Assembly: GCF_050947875.1 (NCBI RefSeq)
Contig: NC_134574.1
Span: 104,206,969 to 104,270,968 of the forward strand
Direction of reading: 5' to 3'
Length of the DNA stretch: 64,000 bases
Source: Dermacentor variabilis
Taxonomy: Eukaryota > Arthropoda > Arachnida > Ixodida > Ixodidae
This document shows, one piece after another, positions 1-11,649 of the stretch. A program made the translations under genes and the position numbers. Position 1 is the first letter of the stretch. Every line of letters begins with the position of its first letter. Below the pieces are notes generated by a model. That model saw nothing but the letters and a program-made list of their open reading frames with translations. It ran no database searches and was not told the origin of the DNA.

Positions 1-1049
1 AAGGAGTTGAGTAAGTGAGAGATAGGGCACGGCAATGTGCGGGCGTGTTGCTAGCGCTGGCATTTAACCGTGGTGTGCTCATTGCCTGCTATTTTGGGCG
101 GTAGCCGCATGGGATATCTCTCTCTTGTATGCCCGAACCGTTCTATAGGAGAAGAGGTAAATAGTATGAAGCAGCTACAAGCAATTAAGATTTTTAATAG
201 ATAGTGTTGCTCAAATAATGTTGCCACTGTGAATATTAAGAAGCAGCGAGCTAAAACTTCTGCGAGGCGTAGCTAGTGAAGAGAAAAAAAAATTGTTGAT
301 TGAGAACTGTACCGGGACTGTGTTGACTTCGCTTCGAAAATAAGATGAACTGATTTCTGGCTATTTTTGTGAGGGTTACAACACACGAGCACCCAGCGCG
401 CATTTCTCCCTCTAATTTCCATTTCGCAATCACGAATGATTTCTGATCAAGCACAGTAGTAATGCAGTGACAGCTGTAAGCAAACTGGTACTGCAGTTAG
501 AATATAGGGAGTGGTAAGTACAAAATTATGCATATTGCGCTGATATTCATTGTGCCCCGCTCAACTGCACTTGAATTTTTGCCGTCAAAATCACTCGATA
601 ATTAGCGCTCTAGGTTCAACATGCCATGCATGTTGCTGGATACCACGCTTGAGTTCATTACTACCCCTCAAACATCCTGTTTCCTCCAAAATTAATCAGA
701 AGCACGCGTCCTTACCAGCGATGCAAAACAAAAACATGTCAGTTGAGCTGCAGCTATGGTGCCCTTGCTTATTGTGAGCATATACAATAAAAGCTAGCAC
801 AATCGAGGGCGTCTCGATACCAAACCTGGCTTTCAGTGAAGGGACGTGGTTTCTGCTGGCACTATGTTGATTGTTATTACCGCCACACCCCCTTTGAGTG
901 TCTACGAAAGCAGTTATAATTTTGGCGAAAGCGTCTAAATTTCGCCAAGGAAAAGGGAGTCATAAGTCTGTATTAGGTAAAAGGAAGTGTTACGTTTCGT
1001 AACATATTCGCCAAAAACATTGAATGTGGGCATTGATTAAGCTATTCTT
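1..1049. other. No recognisable gene
   Basis: Only short random-length open frames are present and none resembles a known family. The stretch at 930-1020 is AT-rich with a small inverted motif (ttggcgaa / ttcgccaa). It is probably intergenic or old repeat sequence upstream of the LTR at 1050. Confidence 0.5.
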
Positions 1050-1207
1050 TGTCATCTGTACATGATCACCATCACGTGGGGTTCACATGGGGTTCGTCTT
1101 CGTCATCGCTTGTGGGGCTTTCTTTTGAGTGTGATCTGTGCTTTGGGCGTGGTCGGTTCCCCGCATCTCCGACGCGAAATAAACGTCGTGATAACTGCTG
1201 TGTCACA
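1050..1207 (+). repeat. Gypsy-type 5' LTR (about 158 bp)
   Basis: The segment starts with TG and ends with CA (tgtcaca), carries an AATAAA polyadenylation signal at 1178-1183, and is followed after two bases by a primer-binding-like tggtggagtg. About 100 bp downstream lies a gag ORF. The length matches the other short LTRs in this window (147-171 bp). The start coordinate is approximate because no partner LTR is present. Confidence 0.55.
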
Positions 1208-1303
1208 AGTGGTGGAGTGTGCTCTTCGGTCCTCCGTCCTCTTATTCAGGCTCAACCTCCTGCATCTTCCATCAGGTTGCCGATTGTTCCAGCTGTCCGC
1301 CGA

Positions 1304-2216
1304 CATGTCGCAGGACGCGCCAACAGGCACTTATACATCAACCATCTCGGCCTAAACTACCCTAGCCTCTCCGTATTGGATTGTTAGTAGGCACTAGCGT
1401 GATCCCCATCTGTTTGCTAGACTTCGCGGTGAAGACGTCGAAGATTGGCTGGATGACTACGACCGAGTGAGTTCGGCTAACCGTTGGGACGATGCGTCCA
1501 AGCTACGTGAAGTTGCCTTTTATCTCACAGGAGTGGCGAAGACTAGGCTTTTCAACCATGAGGTTGATTTCACAAACTAGGGAACTTTCAAACAGCAGCA
1601 GCTCTGACAAATCTTCGGCACACTGGCGGTTCGTTCCGCCCTCACGAAAAGACCCTCGACACTCGCAAGCAACAACTCTGGGTATTTTAAACATCGTACA
1701 TCGCGGATGTGCTTGCTCTTTGTCCACGCATCAACACGGCCATGATCGAATGAGACAGGGTTTGCCACATCCTCAAAGGCATCGGAGCTATCACTTTCAA
1801 TGCGTTAGCCATCAAGAACCCCGCTACCGTCGCTGATATCGTCACTACTTGCCAGCAGCTTGACGAACTAGAATAAGTATGGTTGCAGTCATACACCACT
1901 ACAAACACTACCGCCGACAACCCCACGTTACGAGCAATGGTCCGTGCAATAATTCGAGAAGAACTGCAGCATCTTGGCTTCGCCTGAGGGCTTAAGCCTC
2001 GGATACCAATCTGCGAGACGTTGTCAAGGAGGAATCGGCGTCCATGGCTGGTGCAGCGCATACGGACCATCTAACCCCTTAAGCCCCACCAACGTACGCA
2101 CAAGTGGCCGCAGTTTCTCTAGTCAATGCTCCACCGATGCCTCCAAAACCAACGCCGACCCACATGGCTTCTATGACTACCAGCGCACCTACCCAACCCA
2201 TTCGCCTAGACACCTA
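1304..2216 (+). pseudogene. Ty3/gypsy gag pseudogene
   Basis: This is a decayed Gag polyprotein (capsid) gene of a gypsy retrotransposon. The start MSQDAPTGTYTST lies at 1304. The reading frame is then recovered piecewise: a capsid segment reading EDVEDWLDDYDRVSSANRW near 1434-1490, KLREVAFYLTGVAKT near 1500-1545, and further pieces such as NPATVADIVTTCQQLDEL near 1818-1870. A Pro/Met-rich tail (PPMPPKPTPTHMASMT) lies near 2130-2180. It is interrupted by stop codons (for example after the FTN segment at about 1579) and several frameshifts. The CCHC knuckle and all of pol are missing because unrelated repeat sequence takes over after about 2216. The LTR at 1050 lies directly upstream, so LTR and gag probably come from one truncated element. 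The gag at 39471 is related. Confidence 0.75.
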
Positions 2217-2545
2217 TACTCTTCGCATCGCAGATCGCATTCAAGACAGGGCTCGAGCGGCAGCGCCATACGCAGCCGCCGCCGGAGTGAAAGGTCCCGT
2301 TGTAAACATTCGCTGACTATCTAAATTATCTGGCATGGTGCACCGCATAGGGAAACATAAAAACATAAACACTTCACACTTGATAACCGCGGACACTCGC
2401 TGTAAAAAATTCTGGCTTGAGGGACCGCGGCAGCAGCAGTGAGCGAAGCGACCTTCGAGCATTCTATCGGTTCAACGCAAACTGAGCGGTGAGAACGCAG
2501 AGCACGCCAGGCTACGAGCCATCGGCCAGCCATAAGAGAGTGCAA
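2217..2545 (+). repeat. GC-rich dispersed repeat shared with 33.2-33.43 kb
   Basis: Two blocks recur elsewhere in the window. The block around ccatacgcagccgccgc (2265-2285) is matched at 33382-33400, preceded in both places by ttcaagacagg. The block around 2380-2520 (tgataaccgc, gagaacgcagagcacgc) resembles 33220-33310 (tgataaccgc, gagaacacagtgcacgc) and more weakly 13310-13440. The order of the two blocks is swapped between the copies. It is non-coding and of unknown class. Confidence 0.5.
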
Positions 2546-3855
2546 TACAGTGCCGTATGCCGTAAATAACGACTTGCCAATGCATGTTCAACGTATTCTT
2601 GAACAGTAAGCGGGGTTGGCCCTTCATAAAAATGTTCATTATCAATCAACAGCAAACATTTAAGCAGTGCAATTTCAGGCATACGCGTGCCAGACTGTGT
2701 TCAATGTTTTACTTTATCAAGAATGCGAAGGACGCTTACGAATCTTTATATTCAGATTTCTGCATTGTATTTGCCCATAGTGCTAATAATTTGTGTAGAC
2801 ATTCCGTCTGCACATTTAATTGCAGACAAACCAGAGCCAGCACGGGGGCCCAGACGCCTTTCCTCGTTCGCTTGCAAAGCGGCTTCAGACAAACACCGCC
2901 AATTTCACGAGCTGGCCAGTTACGCTTGCACGTAAAAACCTTCTTTCTCGCATTTGTGCGATTTATGCGTACGCGTGAATTCCGACAGACACATGTGGGG
3001 ACTTTTGCTTGTTGAAATCTGCTTTTCCCTAGGTACTATCTGGGAGGGCACGGTTTGCTCACTTTCTCCCTAGCCAAGCTGCAGTACGCGGAAGCGAATA
3101 AATACTCCGAAATGCCAGCTCTTACAAAGTAGTTGTGTTTGGCAGACATTATGGATTACCTCCAAAAGTGCGAAAAGAAGAATCTCACGCCTAGTAGGAG
3201 GCAAGGAAGTTCTGAACGCCAACTAACTAATTCACGCGCGAAACGATGGAGCGGGACATGTGTGCGACTACTTGAAGGGGCGGAAGCAGGCAGGTCACTG
3301 CACATCTGCTTTTCTCCTCCGGCTGCTGCAGCTGAGCGCGCCGTATCTTGAAGGCAACCTGCGGTGAGTTCGAAGGCTAGGCGGCCTAACTTCATCTCTA
3401 GTGACGTCGCAGAAAAGTGAGAGTGTCGGCGAGAATTGAGATGGAACGCTTGCGATCATCTTCCGTTACGATTTATCGCACAAGATCCTTGAGCTCTTTG
3501 GTGTTACTGCCTAAGCATGCAGTTACGATTCCTGAAGATGTACTCCTAATGTCAAGTTTGTATTGACGAGCACGCTGCTACAGTGTCTTCTCCAATCGTA
3601 CTCGCTGTGGCGCAAAATTGCACTACTATGCTTGGTGGACAGCCCACCGATCTTGCAAAAAGTTCTCGCTTAACGGTACTCGTCAGATGGCACGACTTTT
3701 TCTCTTCGGTGTTAGGAATGGCCTGCCGAGGTGGCAACGTGCAGGTTATTTCAGCCCGCTGCACGTGTATCGATCCACCCGCGGTGGTGGCGCCCTTCAG
3801 AGAACGAGCGAGGACGGCAGCGTTAATCCACCATGCGCCTCGTTCGGAGGATCGG
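2546..3855. other. No recognisable gene
   Basis: The longest frames (2584-3015 and 3618-3956 on plus) show no recognisable domain. Overlapping frames on both strands are similarly open, as expected by chance. No feature is supported here. Confidence 0.45.
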
Positions 3856-4525
3856 TGACGTCAGCAGGGCTGGCCACGTTTGGCGGCAAGGGCAGCTTCT
3901 ATGACAAAAAGGTGCTTTGCGGTACGTGGGCCCCAGGATTCGTCACAGTCTGCTGACACACGTGGAGACTACAAGACAAAGGCAGCTCTGGAATTTAGAG
4001 GCGCCGGCATGGGTCGGGCGTGACCACCTGGCTGCGGGGATGCAAGACAATGGACACCTCGACGACCGCGCTGCGACGGTCAGCTCTCAGTGCTGCAAAG
4101 GTCGTCGGCCCTCGGAGGGGGCACTGAAACCTGTGTGTGAGTGTGTGTGTGTAAAACGTCCTGCAGAGAGGCGGCTTGTTTACGCATACGTCGAACGTTT
4201 TGCCTGACCTAGGGATCTAGGGAACACGAAGTGTTTAAAAACGGCTTGTTGTCGGCTACTAGGTGTGCTCGTCGTCTTTGTCTGTGCTCGTGATCGTACT
4301 CGTGAGCTGCGTGCTCGTCGTGGTGCTCGGTGCTCGTTAATGTACTCGTGAGCTGTGTGCTCGTTTGCTGTATGCTTCGTCTTGCGGGCTCCATTTGGGA
4401 GTCACGCTAAACTGGGTAAATGTATCCCATGTTCAAATGTAAATACTGCAAACAAATCCTGCTCGCCTAGTCCTGTCGCCCCAAGTTCCTCCGATCGTTC
4501 TACAAGCCCGACTCCAAATCTTACA
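3856..4525 (+). repeat. Long LTR of a retrotransposon (about 670 bp)
   Basis: The segment starts tgacgtcagcagg and ends cttaca, followed after two bases by tggtggcagcgg, which has the form of a tRNA primer-binding site. It contains a tttaaaa promoter-like motif at 4233, a GT-rich tract at 4134-4153, and a run of ctcgtg-type short repeats at 4265-4365. I recognise it as a tick LTR type, but only one copy lies in the window, so the outer boundary is approximate. It may be the 5' LTR of the element carrying the broken ORF at 5708. Confidence 0.5.
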
Positions 4526-5707
4526 TATGGTGGCAGCGGCAAGATCGCCCGCCAACTCCTACATCGGTCAAGTATGGATCAGCCAATCTGAAGAGGCAGG
4601 ACTTGTCCTTAATGTACATCCTCACGTTGTCTTTCGTGTGCCTTCACTTCTGGCTTGGAATGAGCTAGAGTGCTACGCCATCTCTCGGTGACGGGTGCTG
4701 GCATATGTTGGAAGCAGCTGCCGCCGACACTGTTCTTGCGATGATGACTCTGCCTCATGGTTTTCAAACTACGTCTTCATTGACTCCTCTAAAGCGAAGT
4801 ACACGTTCTGAAGCTTTCGTTCTTCGTTACAGGCGTCGATATTTGCGACGTACTTGAAGTAATCTTATCAGTCTTCTTCATCCCTGAACATACAGCCGTG
4901 GAACGACTCAGGCCTGTGTAGTCAACATGCGACGAGCTGTTGTCAGAGATGTCAGATCGTTGTCAGAGATGTCGGCGCATTGGAAAGTGGTCAGAATTCA
5001 GGCAGGTCCTAATGAAGGGGAGGGATGTGGCAAGTGCGGTGCTATACTGAAGTCAGTTCTACAGGTTAGAATGGGTCTCGTATGTATTCTATTGTGCTCG
5101 GCAGATTTCCAATCATGCCCCGCCGCACCACCAGAAATGTATCAATCTTTAAAGAAAGACAGTACCAGAACTTGTTCATTGCGGGAAGACTTGTGCCTGC
5201 AAAAATAGAGATAAACACTCTTGGATAAGTGGAAAGAGTAGTTTACTGCATCCTTCCACAGACAACCACATCTCTTCCTTGAATACCCTTCTAATGTGAC
5301 CCCGATGATCGCGAGTTATATGCCGTGATTTCTTATTGGACGAGACACCCCAGCGCTGTCTCGTGCGCGTACACGAGACACATGCGTTGCGCAGTCACAT
5401 AATGCGCGAAGGATTTGTTGACATGCCCTGCTGTAAGGCTTGTTGAGGCGTTACTTTCTCGACTGACGCTGAAGAGAACAGATGTTCCCACTGCAAGTGC
5501 CTTCTCAGCTCAACTGGAGCAGTAGGTCAAAGCCATCAGTTTATTTAGGATCAGATTTTTGCTCATTAGTTTGTTAGTTTAAACGAGCATTCTAGCTTAT
5601 TTCTTATGCTTTTCAGTTTCTATGTCTTTTTTGTAAAGTTTAGGTAAGTCACGAAATTCTTTTCTACAGGTAGGGCTATTTTTTACAGTGCCTTGTTAGT
5701 ACATACG
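4526..5707 (+). other. Possible internal leader of the LTR element; unassigned
   Basis: The sequence lies between the LTR and the gag-like ORF. It contains a small direct repeat (gttgtcagagatgtc twice, 4938-4970). A 93-codon frame at 4927-5208 has no recognisable domain. Nothing further can be supported. Confidence 0.3.
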
Positions 5708-6150
5708 ATGGTTGGTAGGAAGGGCTCCAGGGTGCGTTGTACGGAATGCGTGTATTCATACGCGATGGAAGAAACGTGGCTTGAGTGGGTAGGCGTGGCC
5801 AATGACGCGCATTTTATCCGTATGATGTGGGAGCTAGAGTTGCGACTAGACTGTCTAGAGCAGGAGAAGGATAAGCTGGTAAAGCGGGCCGGGAAACTAG
5901 AAAATGGACACAAGAGTTGGCAGTACCAGAAAATGTGGTAGAAGAGAAACTACCAAATGTTGAAATGAAGCTGACGGCCGTCATTCCACCAAAAAATGAT
6001 GGACGATTTGATGTGAGCACCGTGAGTGAGGCTGGCTCCGAAGCAGGAACAGGACAGGAATCTAAAATAGCCACGTCGGAAAGCAATCGCGGGCCCGTTA
6101 GCGATAGCATGGAGGAAGGAAAAGCGTAGGAGAGGGCCTGGCAAGCATGG
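5708..6150 (+). pseudogene. Broken gag/ORF1-like protein with Cys pair and coiled coil
   Basis: The frame opens with a basic N-terminus (MVGRKGSRVRCTEC) holding a C-x2-C pair. An acidic/aromatic stretch (YAMEETWLEWV) and then a heptad-like charged segment (ELELRLDCLEQEKDKLVKRA) suggest a coiled coil. It stops at 5939-5941. The apparent continuation, EEKLPNVEMKLTAVIPPK followed by a Ser/Glu-rich tail, lies in another frame and ends at 6129, indicating a frameshift. The layout resembles ORF1/Gag-like proteins of multicopy tick retroelements, but no diagnostic domain is visible. A host zinc-binding protein remnant is an alternative. Confidence 0.4.
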
Positions 6151-6681
6151 ACGTGTTGGAGAAAGTGTGGGAAGTCGGTGCTGTTTTTTGCAAAGGAGCA
6201 CTGGGACTGGTAGCCCAAACTTCAACGCTGCCATAGCAACCGCGCTCCGGAATCTCTCGCTGCTGCTCTCGGATTTGAAAAGTGGGATAAGATTTTTCGG
6301 ACCATGTCTTTCTCGCAGCAGGTTCCGTTCGCGAGACAAGCAGACTTTGGAGCGTGGTTTCTAAACTTGAAAGTGGTGTTTTGATTTTATGAATGTGACT
6401 GTCAGCCAGCAACCGACACACTCAAGTAATCAGAGCGGGGTCTTTGTCTTCTTCAACGTGCTGCGGAAAAACACAGGAGCACGTCTGTTTAACTAAAACT
6501 GTTACTGAAGTTTCGTAGGCCCTGTTCTGACGCGCGGTGAGCAGCACACGCTTCCGGAGCCTCGTCGCAATGGAAATTCAAAACTCGCGCTTATCAGCTC
6601 CGTCAAAGCTGATTGGAAGTGTAAAGAAGGAAGACACTCAGTAATGCGGTAAGTTGGGCTAGTTGGTGGTTAATCAGCATA
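6151..6681. other. No recognisable gene
   Basis: Short overlapping frames on both strands only. The segment gcggtaagttgggctagttggt at 6645-6668 leads into the foldback repeat and may belong to it. Confidence 0.4.
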
Positions 6682-6805
6682 CCTTCCGGTTGAAGCAGCC
6701 CACTGACACGGACACGGCGAAGACACACAACAGCAGCGAGTGTCGGGTATTCTTGTGTCTTGTCGCCTTGTCCGTGTCAGTGTGCTGCTTCACTGGCAAG
6801 GAAGG
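6682..6805. repeat. Foldback (inverted) repeat, MITE-like
   Basis: The left arm runs from ccttccggttgaagcagc at 6682 through cactgacacggacacggcg. The right arm, read in reverse complement, repeats it with a few mismatches and ends near 6803 (gcttcactggcaaggaagg). The unpaired centre is about 20 bp (near 6731-6750). It could form a long hairpin. It is non-coding, probably a non-autonomous DNA element. No target-site duplication was identified. Confidence 0.6.
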
Positions 6806-7184
6806 ATGACACACCATCATGGCTGCACTTCCGGCTTCAAAAATGTGATGGCAGTGTCTCTCCTATTTTGTTGCTTTCCTCTATGAGGGACACTCACGAC
6901 GGCACTACCACTGAAGTGTCCGCAGCCGAAGTCGACAACAGTGTGAAGGAGGGGACAACAGACTACGTGGCGGGGGGGAGGGAAGAAGGTAGGAAAACGG
7001 GGACTTAGGTACAGCTTCCAGGGACGAGGAGGAGGAGGAACAGCGCCGAGTTGTTTCTGTTGGGAATTCCGCAACGCGCTAAGTAGGATCGTTGATGTGA
7101 AAGAGAGTTGGTGCAGGACAAGAGGGTGCAGATTAACGCACTTCCGGGCAATCGGTCAATTGCGTGATTCCTGTAGTCAGCAGG

Positions 7185-7495
7185 TACGTCACATCCGCGA
7201 GACCTACATCCGCACGACACCATCCCGAGTTGAATGTCTCCTTTTCAACACAGCACCTGGGTGTTCAAATACAGCTTTTTTTATCCGCATCATGCAACAG
7301 TGGAATGCTATTCATAATTACGATTGATCTTTACCGGCTGTTGAATTCCTCGGGCATATTGTCAACCACTGATGTCGTACTGAATGTTGTCTTTCTTTTT
7401 TTGCCATCTTTGAATCCTGTACTTTCCGCTGTTGCGATAGCCCTTCGGGGAAGCAGTACGTTAAAATATATAAATGAATACATAAATGCACTATT
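7185..7495 (+). mobile_element. 3' end of a CR1/L2-like LINE
   Basis: A decayed C-terminus of reverse transcriptase is visible. The segment reading NTAFFIRIMQQWNAIHNYD near 7260-7325 resembles the conserved FF.RTI..WN motif at the end of CR1/L2/jockey ORF2. After a stop codon the frame continues to about 7365. The 3' UTR ends with gcccttcggggaag and an AT-rich tail of aaat-type units (7462-7495), typical of these LINEs. It is 5' truncated and inactive. Clade assignment is from motif recognition only. Confidence 0.55.
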
Positions 7496-8155
7496 TAGCA
7501 AACGTGTTGGACGTCACTTCACTGGTTAGAGAGACGTCGAGTAAATTGTTCACACACCGGCTGATTCCGACCTTGCGTACAGTGCTCAGCGATCGAAATG
7601 CGATACTCAGAGCGCATGGCTGCCGGTGCTATCTGCGAAAGTGCTGAGCACAGGGGACACCGAGATAGAGCATTGGGTTATGCGATAAAAACGACAGCAT
7701 TTCTAACGCATTGTGAACGCATTTGGCCCCGCACAACGATTACCCAACGCTAATCGGTGGCACAAAAAGCTCCGACATCGCGTTTCAATCGCTCGGCACC
7801 GTAAATACAGGACGTGCTCGCTCTGTGACAACAGGTGAATGCGAAAATATCCGACGCCCGTACCGTGACGCGTGTCCTCAATGGAATTGTAGATGACGCA
7901 TTTATCCTGCTTGTTTTTTTAAACAGAGTTGTCTTTCGTCGTTGTTCTCAGGTATCTCCTGTCAGAAATTTTGTAGCTGGCGTTTGTCACGTGCCCTTTG
8001 TGAGATTTGTATCCACTTTGTATTCACCAGAAAGGGAAGCATTAATAGAATAGCGGTGAAAATATATTAGCAAGCTGCGTGAAGTAAGGGTCGTAGTTTT
8101 ATCAGCCGTGTGCATTGCAATAAGCAGTCGCTAATTAACCTGGAGTGTCTTATAA
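7496..8155. other. No recognisable gene
   Basis: A 72-codon frame at 7835-8053 lacks recognisable features. The rest is unassigned. No regulatory element could be supported. Confidence 0.4.
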
Positions 8156-8760
8156 TTGCTTTCGAAATGCACAAATGATATCATCCTAAATAAAGCTTAT
8201 GAATTCTTCAGCGGGGCCCTGATGATGAGGGGAATACACAAAGAAGGAATCAAAATCTGTTTGATTGCATATGACAAGCATTACCAAATCCTGGATGGGA
8301 GCTTATCACTGTCGTTGAAAAGCAAAGTGCAAAATCATTGCATTCTACCGCGGCAGATATGGGGCAGTAACTTAGAGATTAACAAAGAAGCTTTGGAACG
8401 AGTTAAGGACCATGTAAATAGTGATGGAAGGGAAAATGTTAGGCATAACGTTAAGATATAGGAAGAGGACATTGAGGGTCAGAGAGCATACGGGGATAAC
8501 CCATATTCTTGCAGAAAAAGAATGCAGCTGGGCAGGCCATTTAATCCGCAGGGCAGATAACCGGTGGACCAATATTAGCAGATCCGGTGGACCATGGTTA
8601 CAGAATGGGTTCGAAGAGACGTGAAGCGCCTTTGAGGATGGCAAGAACTGAGATGGGTTGATCAAATGAGAAAATTTGCATGCGCAAATTGGAATTAGTA
8701 AGCGCAGAACAGGGGTAATTGGATATCCCTAGCAGAGGCCTTCGTCTTGCAGTGAGCATA
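8156..8760 (+). mobile_element. 3' end of an RTE-like LINE (ORF2 C-terminus, frameshifted)
   Basis: Two frames together resemble the C-terminal region of an RTE-type LINE ORF2. The first (8156-8460) ends with LEINKEALERVKDHVNS. The second (8421-8624) contains EGKMLGITLRYRKRT and CSWAGHLIRRADNRWT, motifs found near the end of RTE reverse transcriptases. Further downstream a broken piece encodes ELRWVDQMRKFACANW (8649-8697). The element then ends in AT-rich sequence near 8760. It is 5' truncated and frameshifted. The minus-strand RTE at 51.5-53.5 kb preserves the complementary N-terminal half of a related element. Confidence 0.65.
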
Positions 8761-9262
8761 AAAATAGTCTAATTATAATCATAATTAGGAAGATTATCAT
8801 CAAAATTCTTCGTGGAAATAATTATTTAACTTTTGCTTTGGGCGTGCATACTGCTACATCAGCAGCTATTTGCGATAGGAATGTCTTATAAAAGAGGTCG
8901 CCATCTTCCTTTCCCTTAATTTCCGCACAGAAGGAATAGCTACCACAAATTACGAGCATGTCAAAATGCCCCTGATTATTTTCTCTTCAACTCCATTTTG
9001 AAACCTCGTTCACAATCGCTGACAGAGGCATGCTGCGCTTGTTTATGCTCATAGGTTTAAAAAACACCTTGGAAGGAAGCATGCCAGGAATTTTGCCAAT
9101 ATAATAAAGCTTTCAAATTTAAGTTATAGAATAGTTGAGTACACCCGTACGTGATAGGTAGGCATTTGTAACTGTTTTAAAGCACAGCTGAAATAACAGT
9201 TACTTCCACATGGAAAACGCTTCCCATGCTTAAAAGGTTACATACTCTTTTTTGTTCTGCAG
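8761..9262. other. AT-rich non-coding, likely intron upstream of Kunitz exon A
   Basis: No open frame of note. If exon 9263-9439 belongs to a normal secreted protein, a signal-peptide exon must lie further upstream. I searched 6-9.2 kb by eye for a short Met-hydrophobic frame followed by a phase 1 donor and found no convincing candidate. Confidence 0.4.
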
Positions 9263-9439
9263 TAACGGACGCGGATAAGGAAAAACGCCCAAGGAGGTCG
9301 TGCCTGCAGGCTCCTCGACAAGGAAAGTGCAAGGCTAGATTTACTCTGTATTACTGGTCGTCTGACGTAGGCTGCAGGAGGTACACTGGTTGCTATCGTG
9401 GGGGTTTCGGAAACAGGAGCGAATGTGTAAAACAATGTG
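9263..9439 (+). CDS. Kunitz/BPTI domain exon (gene A)
   Basis: The exon encodes a complete Kunitz-type serine-protease inhibitor domain, presumably secreted. It is bounded by an acceptor (tttgttctgcag, AG at 9261-9262) and a donor (gtgagt at 9440). It is 177 nt and symmetric phase 1-1. Six cysteines occur with spacing C-8-C-14-C-5-C-10-C-3-C, against 8-15-7-12-3 in BPTI, so the C3-C4 and C4-C5 loops are each two residues short. The reactive-site region reads GKCKARF, giving Lys at P1 as in BPTI, which predicts inhibition of trypsin-like proteases. The compact spacing recalls modified tick salivary Kunitz proteins. The exon splices in phase to the terminal exon at 12793. A basic linker (DADKEKRPRR) precedes the first Cys. 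The first exon was not found. Confidence 0.85.
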
Positions 9440-10328
9440 GTGAGTACTGAATTTTGTTGTTATTTTGGCATTTCGTGTTAAGAGGAGTGCAAGAAATACC
9501 TTAGAAATCATATCGTATACCAGATCAAACTTGTCAGACATGAAGAGCAGTCATCTGGTCAGTGACATTTGAAGAAAAAAAATTACTAATCATCCGTGAG
9601 AAAAAGAGCTAATTAACGAAAAGCAGCATGGTTTCTGGCGAGCTATAGTGTCGCTTACCCGGTCTTGATGCGGTGTTCAGTACGGCTTCCCGGCACCGCA
9701 CAGCTACACGGGTTCGGAACAAAAGGAAACACCCTGAGGTAGCGAACAAGCACATATTTTGTAGCTCGCGCTGTCTGTTAGAACACAGCGGCTTCTCAAA
9801 CATATGCTGAAGGGTCTGTTCTCGACCGACTGAAGTGTGCACTCGCTAATGAAGGCTCGTTCATCAAAACTCGCTAATTTAAGACAAACAGGCGGCATAA
9901 AAATTCTGTTGACACGTTCGCCAGCACAGGCGAGCACTACCGACCTTGGCTTGAATGGCATATCCAGGAATTAAAATACTGTTATTCCGCGTGTTTGGGT
10001 ATTCAAGTTTAACTAACCTATGTATCGCATGAAACGTTAAGTGCACGCGCAAAGCGAAACGATACAAATACTGACGCTAGCGGAAGCAGAACTACTTCAG
10101 ACGCAGCAAATGCTTCCTCCTCCGTGTCACTGAAATTCTGAGGCTTCAGTACGCGCACGTCGCAGCGGAAGGAAATCGTGCCAATACCGCAGCACAGGGT
10201 CGTTTCGCACTCGCGTAAAATTGTCAAATCGTAATATATGTTGTCGTAGTGAGCGGTACCAAGAAATACACTGATTTAAGTTCTGAACTGCGGCTCACCG
10301 ACGGCAAGAGAAACAATTAAATTAAATT

Positions 10329-10553
10329 ATGGGCTTTTACGTGCCAAAACCACTTTCTGATTATGAGGCACATCGTAGTGGTGGACCCAGGAAATTTTCA
10401 CCACCTGGGGTTCTGTAATGTGCCCCTAGATCTAAGTACACGGGTGTTTTCGCATTTCGCCCCCATCGAAATGCGGCCGCCGTGGCCGGGATTCGATCCC
10501 GCGACCCCGTGCTCAGCAGCCCAACACCATAGCCACTGAGCAACCACGGCGGG
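10329..10553 (-). mobile_element. tRNA-derived SINE (Ruka-like), near full length
   Basis: Read on the minus strand, the head (10553 to 10477) has a tRNA-like acceptor stem pairing ccgccgtg with cacggcgg, an A-box-like segment (gttgctcagtggctatgg) and a B-box-like segment (gggatcgaatccc). A body with gcatttcgatgggggcgaaatg and a 3' end gtggttttggcacgtaaaagcc follow. Two related copies lie at 57830 and 59482. The Ruka family name is from memory of tick SINEs. It sits antisense within the intron of Kunitz gene A. No clear target-site duplication was found. Confidence 0.8.
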
Positions 10554-11625
10554 TAAACAGAAATAGAGTAGACAGGCGCAACAGTTGGCGGCCGAAACTG
10601 TAAAAAGAGACGCTTCGGTATCACGCAAACACCACCTTTCGTTCAAAGCAATAGTCTTAAAAAGACAGATTCTTCCCACAGACTGCAGCGCCTCTGTCGA
10701 CAAGAGCGACTTTAGAAACACCAAGTATAGGAACACATACTTTTTATACAGATCATCTCACGACCCATCGTTCGCACCAGTTTCGTCCCAGTGGTGGCGG
10801 GAAACGGAAACGTTGATGCGGTGATTGGCGAACCGCGTCTTCGTGTCAGCGGCGTGGCGAGCATGGAATCTCAGACCGGGGACACACTTCGCTTTAGGGG
10901 AAGTTGCTGAAACCGGGGTAGCGAACAAGACAGTTGCAGACTTGCACACGTTGCAGAAAAAAGTATCCGATTATAATTACTTATTAACAAAAATGTAATT
11001 GATTATGGGTGCCATAAACTGCCTCACAAAAGTAATGTAGCAGTTAGTAGAAAGGAATCGATTACTTGAACGTTGCTTTAGTCCGTAGTTTTATCACCAC
11101 TGCATAGGTACGGTAACTAGAACAAGCAGGCTCGGTTGTTTCAGTGCGTTCTCTGTAACAATTCAAATGTTGTTCAGGTTTACTAAAAATTTGATTTTTT
11201 GAAATTTTCTTCTGTAATCTTTCCTCACTTTCTGACGAAGACGTCTGGCAGCGACACTGAAAGCTCGCTCGCTCTCTGTACTGGAAAGAAGGGCTGTTTT
11301 GTAACATACGGGCAACTTATGCATTCCTTACTGGAAGGGACAAGAACCCCACTTGCGACACATGCACCCGTGATTAGACGTTTGTACACATTGTCTGTTT
11401 CTGCCCGCGCTATAGTGTCGAGAGGCCAGGGATGTGCAGAGTGATGGACCAATTGGACAATCGTCCATTATCAGAACTTAAAGGTCTAGGCCAGTGCTCC
11501 CAAAGAAAATCCGCGCGGAAGGCCTTATTCGCCCTACTACGATTCCTGAAGCCTACAGTCCTTCACGATAGACTAAGAACGCCGCCGCCTACTGCTATAT
11601 AGTGTATGTGGTTTGTTTATGCTTG

Positions 11626-11649
11626 GCTCTCTCTCTCTCTCTCTCTCTC
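11626..11649 (+). repeat. (CT)n microsatellite
   Basis: About 12 uninterrupted CT units. It produces a spurious Leu/Ser open frame on plus and an Arg/Glu frame on minus. Confidence 0.9.

Noticed and set aside
10477..10553. Possible functional tRNA gene on minus
   Set aside because: The acceptor stem and B box fit, but the sequence is continuous with a SINE body and two more copies lie in the window.
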